From: Elusimicrobia bacterium RIFCSPLOWO2_12_FULL_59_9
GTDB lineage: Bacteria; Elusimicrobiota; Elusimicrobia; O2-12-FULL-59-9
Reading direction: 5' to 3'
Length of the DNA: 6,405 bases
NCBI GenBank assembly: GCA_001800185.1
Contig: MGUX01000138.1
Coordinates: 1-6,405 of the forward strand
Made by a program: the position numbers and the translations under genes
Shown: positions 6,097-6,405 of the stretch, piece by piece
Layout: the number at the start of each line of letters is the position of its first letter
How positions within the stretch are numbered: the stretch's first letter is position 1
Notes under the pieces: model-generated
What the model was told of the DNA's origin: nothing
Databases searched by the model: none
The model's input: the letters and a program-made list of their open reading frames with translations, nothing else

Positions 6097-6405
6097 ATGA
6101 ACCTGAAACTCAAAAGAATTGACATCCATTGGATGTCCCACCCCGCCATCTATGCCGGCGTCGCCTTGGGAGTGTTGCTTCTTTTAGGGGGCCTTTTAAC
6201 GAGCCAGATCGTCTTATTGGTTGCCGGGGGAGTCATCACCGGCGTTTGCATATTTTTGGCGACCAAAATGGTGCTCTCCGTCTCCCTGTGGCTTCTGGGG
6301 CTTTTCGGGGGCTTGGTGACCTTCGTTTTGGTGCCCAATCCTCAGATGGGCGAAATGGGGGTGGTCACGCGCCTTTTGGCCACCGGGTTGTTTTCGGTCC
6401 TGTAT
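6097..6405 (+). CDS. Small multi-pass membrane protein (3' truncated)
   Basis: The frame is open from ATG 6097 to the window end, 103 codons, with no stop reached. After a short basic N-terminus (MNLKLKRIDIHWMSHPAIYAG... start) come hydrophobic segments at about residues 17-34, 36-55 and 58-80, and a fourth beginning near 92. Loops are very short, and there is one brief polar turn, NPQMGE (81-86). The positive N-terminus suggests a cytoplasmic N-end. I do not recognise a family; a prepilin peptidase was considered, but the expected Asp motifs are not visible in this part. The AAGGAG start and short gap place it in the same transcript as the sensor, so it may be an accessory membrane part of the same system, but that is only inferred from context. 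Confidence 0.75.
   Translation, partial: MNLKLKRIDIHWMSHPAIYAGVALGVLLLLGGLLTSQIVLLVAGGVITGVCIFLATKMVLSVSLWLLGLFGGLVTFVLVPNPQMGEMGVVTRLLATGLFSVLY

Overview
The window is a stretch of a Tad (tight adherence / Flp-type) pilus or type IVc secretion locus. All genes lie on the + strand and are packed like an operon. In order: the C-terminal part of a CpaF/TadA motor ATPase (cut by the window start); a TadB-like inner-membrane platform protein with an unusual secreted N-terminal domain; a TadC-like platform protein; an exported TPR-repeat protein in the slot where tadD usually sits; a two-pass membrane sensor with a Cache-like outer domain, HAMP and a PAS-like tail; and the first 103 codons of a small multi-pass membrane protein (cut by the window end). 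No tRNA, rRNA, CRISPR array, transposase or convincing terminator was seen.

The organism is a bacterium with fairly high G+C, Shine-Dalgarno-led genes and signal peptides, most likely diderm. The fused TadB, and short GATCACTC-type repeats read through into protein, fit my impression of little-cultivated lineages such as Elusimicrobiota or Omnitrophota. A myxobacterial or other deltaproteobacterial relative cannot be excluded. This assignment is inference and weak.

Layout: bases 1-837 hold the ATPase, 843-2492 TadB and 2502-3365 TadC, with gaps of 5 and 9 bases. Then comes a repeat-bearing junction (3374-3557). Its left side is a run of GTGATCA-like heptamers. Its right side is a run of CACTCGAT octamers that are near reverse complements of the left side. 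The right array is in frame with the TPR gene and encodes the residues just before the hydrophobic core of its signal peptide. The TPR gene ends in a 4-base ATGA overlap with the sensor gene (4892-6037). After a 59-base gap, a well-placed AAGGAG starts the last membrane protein (6097 onward).

Working model: the ATPase drives the TadB/TadC platform to assemble or retract a pilus. The exported TPR protein would act as an assembly or secretin-associated factor. The membrane sensor, translated together with it, may tie the machine to an external signal, although it has no kinase, cyclase or methyl-accepting output domain of its own. Pilin, secretin, prepilin peptidase and TadZ/E/G genes are not in the window and would be expected on either side. 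The points most worth a second look are the repeat element reshaping the TPR gene's start, the extracytoplasmic domain fused to TadB, and the output-less sensor inside a pilus operon.
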